From UBA3064 sp023258775 (lineage in GTDB: Bacteria; Pseudomonadota; Gammaproteobacteria; Burkholderiales; Burkholderiaceae_E), in NCBI GenBank assembly GCA_044355655.1, contig JBIKXS010000066.1, forward strand, positions 1-8,565: 8,565 nt of DNA, written 5' to 3'. Each line of letters starts with the position of its first letter. Positions within the stretch are counted from its first letter, which is position 1. The notes below the pieces were generated by a model. The model saw only the letters and a program-made list of their open reading frames with translations. It had not been told where the DNA came from and made no database searches. A program made the position numbers and the translations under genes. This document shows, piece by piece, positions 6,648 to 8,565 of this stretch.

Positions 6648-7058
6648 TTAGGCGGGATCAGAACACGCTGGGTGAGGCTTATAGGGATGCTCTCCGACAC
6701 CGCAGGCAACTGGCAGAATTTCCACGGTGGGTCGTTGACCGGGGGATCTTTCAATTCGGACCAACCCTTGGGCCTCTAATCGCTTTAACGCGCTGTAAGC
6801 CGCATCTCTTGAAATACCTAACTGCTCCAAAGCCTTACCGGTTAACTTAAAGGTTTTGTTGCTGGACATGCCGTGAAGCCACCAAATGGCAATGCCAAGA
6901 TTGATCGCTTTACCCGGTAACTTAGCCGCTTGGTTCAACCAAGCCATGGGGATAGGTCCCTTCAAAAAGGGAACACTCAACGGTGCATCGATGTAATGGC
7001 CGGAGGATGAGTCATACCTGACTCTTTTTACAGGGATACTCCTATCATCTTTATACAT
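6648..7058 (-). CDS. Winged-helix DNA-binding protein of the mobile element
   Basis: A 136-residue protein. Residues about 52-115 look like a winged helix: NLGIAIWWLHG, then TGKALEQLGISRDAAYSALKRL as helix-turn-recognition helix, then GLVRIERSPGQRPTVEIL as the wing. The N-terminal 45 residues carry a predicted extended segment (APLSVPFLKGPIPMAWLNQA). The frame could start at 7172, but ATG at 7058 is preceded by AAAGG with 7-nt spacing, and the longer version would overlap the end of the polymerase gene. It is probably a regulator or replication accessory of the element (inference). It follows the polymerase by 41 bp on the same strand, so the two are probably co-transcribed. It converges on the HGGxSTGP gene; the 94 bp between them hold no clear terminator, only an 8-bp inverted repeat (6556-6563/6662-6669) that reaches into the end of this gene. 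Confidence 0.72.
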   Translation of the reverse strand: MYKDDRSIPVKRVRYDSSSGHYIDAPLSVPFLKGPIPMAWLNQAAKLPGKAINLGIAIWWLHGMSSNKTFKLTGKALEQLGISRDAAYSALKRLEAQGLVRIERSPGQRPTVEILPVACGVGEHPYKPHPACSDPA

Positions 7059-7099
7059 AAAGATACCTTTATAAGAATAGACAGGTGTGGTAGTTAGCC

Positions 7100-8494
7100 T
7101 CAGGTGGTGTGGCTTGCTGCCGCAGGTTGTTGGCCCTTGATTTTTTGAATCAGGCCCATGACGGTGTCCCACATGACCTGACCACGCTCATCCATGTACC
7201 GATCTGGGTAACTGACCACCTTGACATCCGAGACAAGCTCAAAATCGCCCAAGACAGCACGACTGGCCAGACGCATCAAACGCTGCGCTTGAGTCAAGCC
7301 AGACTCGACCTCAGCCATCGGCAGCTCAATGAGCAACGCATCGTGGACCGGGGCGCAAACTCTAATACCAGCCTCAGTGAGAAAAATGCACGCAATGCGG
7401 AGCATCTCGGCACCATTGCCCTGCATCGGAAAATTCCGCAGGCTACGGGCATTGATCTCACCTTTGACCCGAATTTCCCAGCCAAAGGTTGTCCAGAGTT
7501 TGCCATTCAGTACGGCTTCATCTTGTGTCGCGTCTGACCACGCCCAGAAGGTTCTGTAGGTCTGGCGGTGAAGAGCCAGCAACTGCCTGGCTCTCGCAAC
7601 AGGCTGGTTGATCCGCTGAGCCAGGGAGATTTCCCCCATCCCGTACTGAACTGCCAGAACGCAAGCCTTGAATTGCTCACGCTCGACTTTGTGCGACTGC
7701 TTGGTTGCGCCTTGCGGGACAGCACCTGCTTGTATGGCAAAGGCTAAATACGGGTCCCCGCTGCGGTATGCCTCCATCATTTTCTCGTCACCAGACAGGG
7801 CTGCTGCAATGCCGAACTCTTGTTGGGCGTAGTCGATGTATGCAAGGCAAAAGCCCTCCGTGGGTTTGATCAAGCCGCGCAGCCACACAGAAGGCCCGAA
7901 GATAAACCTAGAGTTTGAGGGTTGATTGCGCCCGGTCTTTGACGAAAAAGGTGACAGCAGGCAACGGTTGCGTCCATCATCGCCAACAGTGATGTTTGAT
8001 AGACGCATCTCGGACAAGGCAGAGCGGAGTTCGCGAATCGGTGCCACTTGTGGGTGTATCCGGGCCATCTGCTTGAATGTGTCATCTGTCAGCTCAAGCG
8101 CCCCACTAGGTAGCCGGGGCCATGCAATGCCCTCTCGTTGGAGGTAATCGGCCCAGTTTTTTGTTCTGAATGACCTGCCGTCGTAAACACCGTAGCTGGC
8201 GTCGATTTCCGCAATCAAAGCGTCCTGGATCTGCTCCCAGTAGTTTTTGATTTCCAGAAGCGTTGCGACATCAATGGGTGTGCCTACAGCCTGCATGCGG
8301 CTGACCGCCTTCATGTAGCGTCCGCGCATAAATGCCCTTGGAAGGTCCAAGGTGGAGAGCATTGCTGGAAGCAGCTGTTCAAGTGCGCTGACATCTGTTT
8401 CACAATAGTCCAAGATATCAAGCCGCTCCTGCGAGTTCAGAGCTGGACCGGCTTTTTGAGACAGGTCGATAATTGATAATAGGTCGCTGTTCAT
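7100..8494 (-). CDS. Phage/ICE-type family A DNA polymerase, N-terminally truncated
   Basis: A DNA polymerase I-like enzyme of the kind carried by prophages and integrative elements, which copies DNA from a primer. Numbered from ATG 8494 (464 residues), the Exo III signature of a 3'-5' exonuclease, DYCETD with Y30 and D34, lies at the very N-terminus. TGRNQPSNSRFIFGP (187-201) comes next. Palm motif A is D221 in DYAQQEFG, O-helix motif B is R272-x3-K276-x7-Y284-G, and motif C is H384-D385 in PVHDALLIE. The two metal-binding Asp of the palm are present. The exonuclease lacks its Exo I and Exo II parts, so proofreading must be lost. The frame stays open upstream to the window edge (TTG at 8512 also possible), but that sequence overlaps the plus-strand transposase start, and ATG 8494 has no ribosome binding site. 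I read this as a gene cut by an IS near 8490. The winged-helix gene follows by 41 bp. Confidence 0.88.
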   Translation of the reverse strand: MNSDLLSIIDLSQKAGPALNSQERLDILDYCETDVSALEQLLPAMLSTLDLPRAFMRGRYMKAVSRMQAVGTPIDVATLLEIKNYWEQIQDALIAEIDASYGVYDGRSFRTKNWADYLQREGIAWPRLPSGALELTDDTFKQMARIHPQVAPIRELRSALSEMRLSNITVGDDGRNRCLLSPFSSKTGRNQPSNSRFIFGPSVWLRGLIKPTEGFCLAYIDYAQQEFGIAAALSGDEKMMEAYRSGDPYLAFAIQAGAVPQGATKQSHKVEREQFKACVLAVQYGMGEISLAQRINQPVARARQLLALHRQTYRTFWAWSDATQDEAVLNGKLWTTFGWEIRVKGEINARSLRNFPMQGNGAEMLRIACIFLTEAGIRVCAPVHDALLIELPMAEVESGLTQAQRLMRLASRAVLGDFELVSDVKVVSYPDRYMDERGQVMWDTVMGLIQKIKGQQPAAASHTT

Positions 8495-8510
8495 GGAGGC
8501 GCAAAGCGCC

Positions 8511-8516
8511 AAGGAG
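8511..8516 (+). promoter_or_regulatory. Ribosome binding site of the transposase reading frame
   Basis: AAGGAG lies 8 nt before the ATG at 8525. Its strength on the plus strand supports the transposase start over continued minus-strand polymerase coding. Confidence 0.55.
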
Positions 8517-8524
8517 CACCGACG

Positions 8525-8565
8525 ATGAGACGACCAAGAAGAACGTTTTCGCCCGAGTTTCGAGC
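8525..8565 (+). CDS. IS3-type transposase OrfA, first 13 codons (runs off right edge)
   Basis: The plus strand opens with MRRPRRTFSPEFR and leaves the window after 13 full codons. A basic stretch followed by TFSPEF(K/R) is the usual start of the helix-turn-helix OrfA of IS3-family elements (family knowledge). AAGGAG 8 nt upstream supports translation. It is divergent from the polymerase gene, as expected for an IS inserted into it. With so few residues the assignment rests on one motif; another basic DNA-binding protein is possible. Confidence 0.5.
   Translation, partial: MRRPRRTFSPEFR

Larger units (their letters stand above)
8488..8565 (+). mobile_element. Probable left end of an IS3-family insertion sequence (partial)
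   Basis: Polymerase-like sequence fades at about 8485-8494, and a plus-strand transposase-like start follows at 8525. The intervening sequence begins TGTTCATGGAGG and holds a GGCGC-AAA-GCGCC hairpin (8498-8510). IS3-family ends commonly begin with TG, so 8488 or 8494 are candidate ends. Neither the other end nor a target-site duplication is in the window, so the exact boundary is a guess. Confidence 0.4.

Noticed and set aside
6556..6669. 8-bp inverted repeat AGCGTGTT/AACACGCT between the convergent genes
   Set aside because: Arms are about 100 bp apart, no T-tract follows, and one arm is inside the winged-helix coding sequence; too weak to call a terminator or att site.
7109..7537. Plus-strand open frame antisense to the polymerase
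   Set aside because: Opposite strand of the conserved palm domain, with no domain of its own.

Overview
The window (about 50% GC by eye, long GC-balanced genes) looks like a proteobacterial chromosome, most likely an aquatic betaproteobacterium of the Burkholderiales type. That guess rests on the style of the S-layer/RTX protein, the methyltransferase and the phage-type polymerase; no ribosomal or tRNA gene fixes the taxon.

Region 1 (1-3400, all on the minus strand) is cell-surface biology. A large, cysteine-free, Thr/Ala/Ser-rich S-layer/RTX-type protein (378-3398) carries a C-terminal type I secretion end. It is followed by a strong intrinsic terminator (about 241-274) and then by the first 59 codons of a SAM-dependent methyltransferase that leaves the window on the left. 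The S-layer gene has no credible start. Its reading frame is open only to a TTG at 3398, with a stop four codons further upstream, and family-like sequence begins abruptly at about residue 9. The 5' part that normally encodes the N-terminal domain is absent.

Region 2 (about 3380-8490) is a mobile-element block abutting the headless S-layer gene. It holds a short XRE-type repressor (minus), an intact tyrosine recombinase with an Arm-DNA-binding N-terminus (plus, strong ribosome binding site), a terminator with a UUCG loop, an NYN-domain putative nuclease (plus), and a small Cys/His protein with an HGGxSTGP motif (plus). Convergent to these are a winged-helix protein and, upstream of it in the same minus-strand operon, a phage/ICE-type family A DNA polymerase. 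The content suits an integrative element, cryptic prophage or phage satellite. A 19-bp direct repeat (17/19 identical) flanks the XRE gene exactly: one copy lies at the S-layer breakpoint, the other in the XRE/integrase divergent promoter region.

Region 3 (about 8488-8565) appears to be the left end of an IS3-family insertion sequence: a plus-strand start with a good Shine-Dalgarno followed by MRRPRRTFSPEFR. It lies where the polymerase loses its N-terminal exonuclease half, so the polymerase is probably IS-truncated.

The overall picture is therefore nested damage: an integrase-bearing element at the 5' end of an S-layer gene, and an IS inside that element's polymerase. The most interesting points are the beheaded S-layer gene next to a recombinase, the repeats flanking the repressor, and a C7-G6-C7 structured leader at 5999-6088. 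No CRISPR array, tRNA or rRNA was seen.
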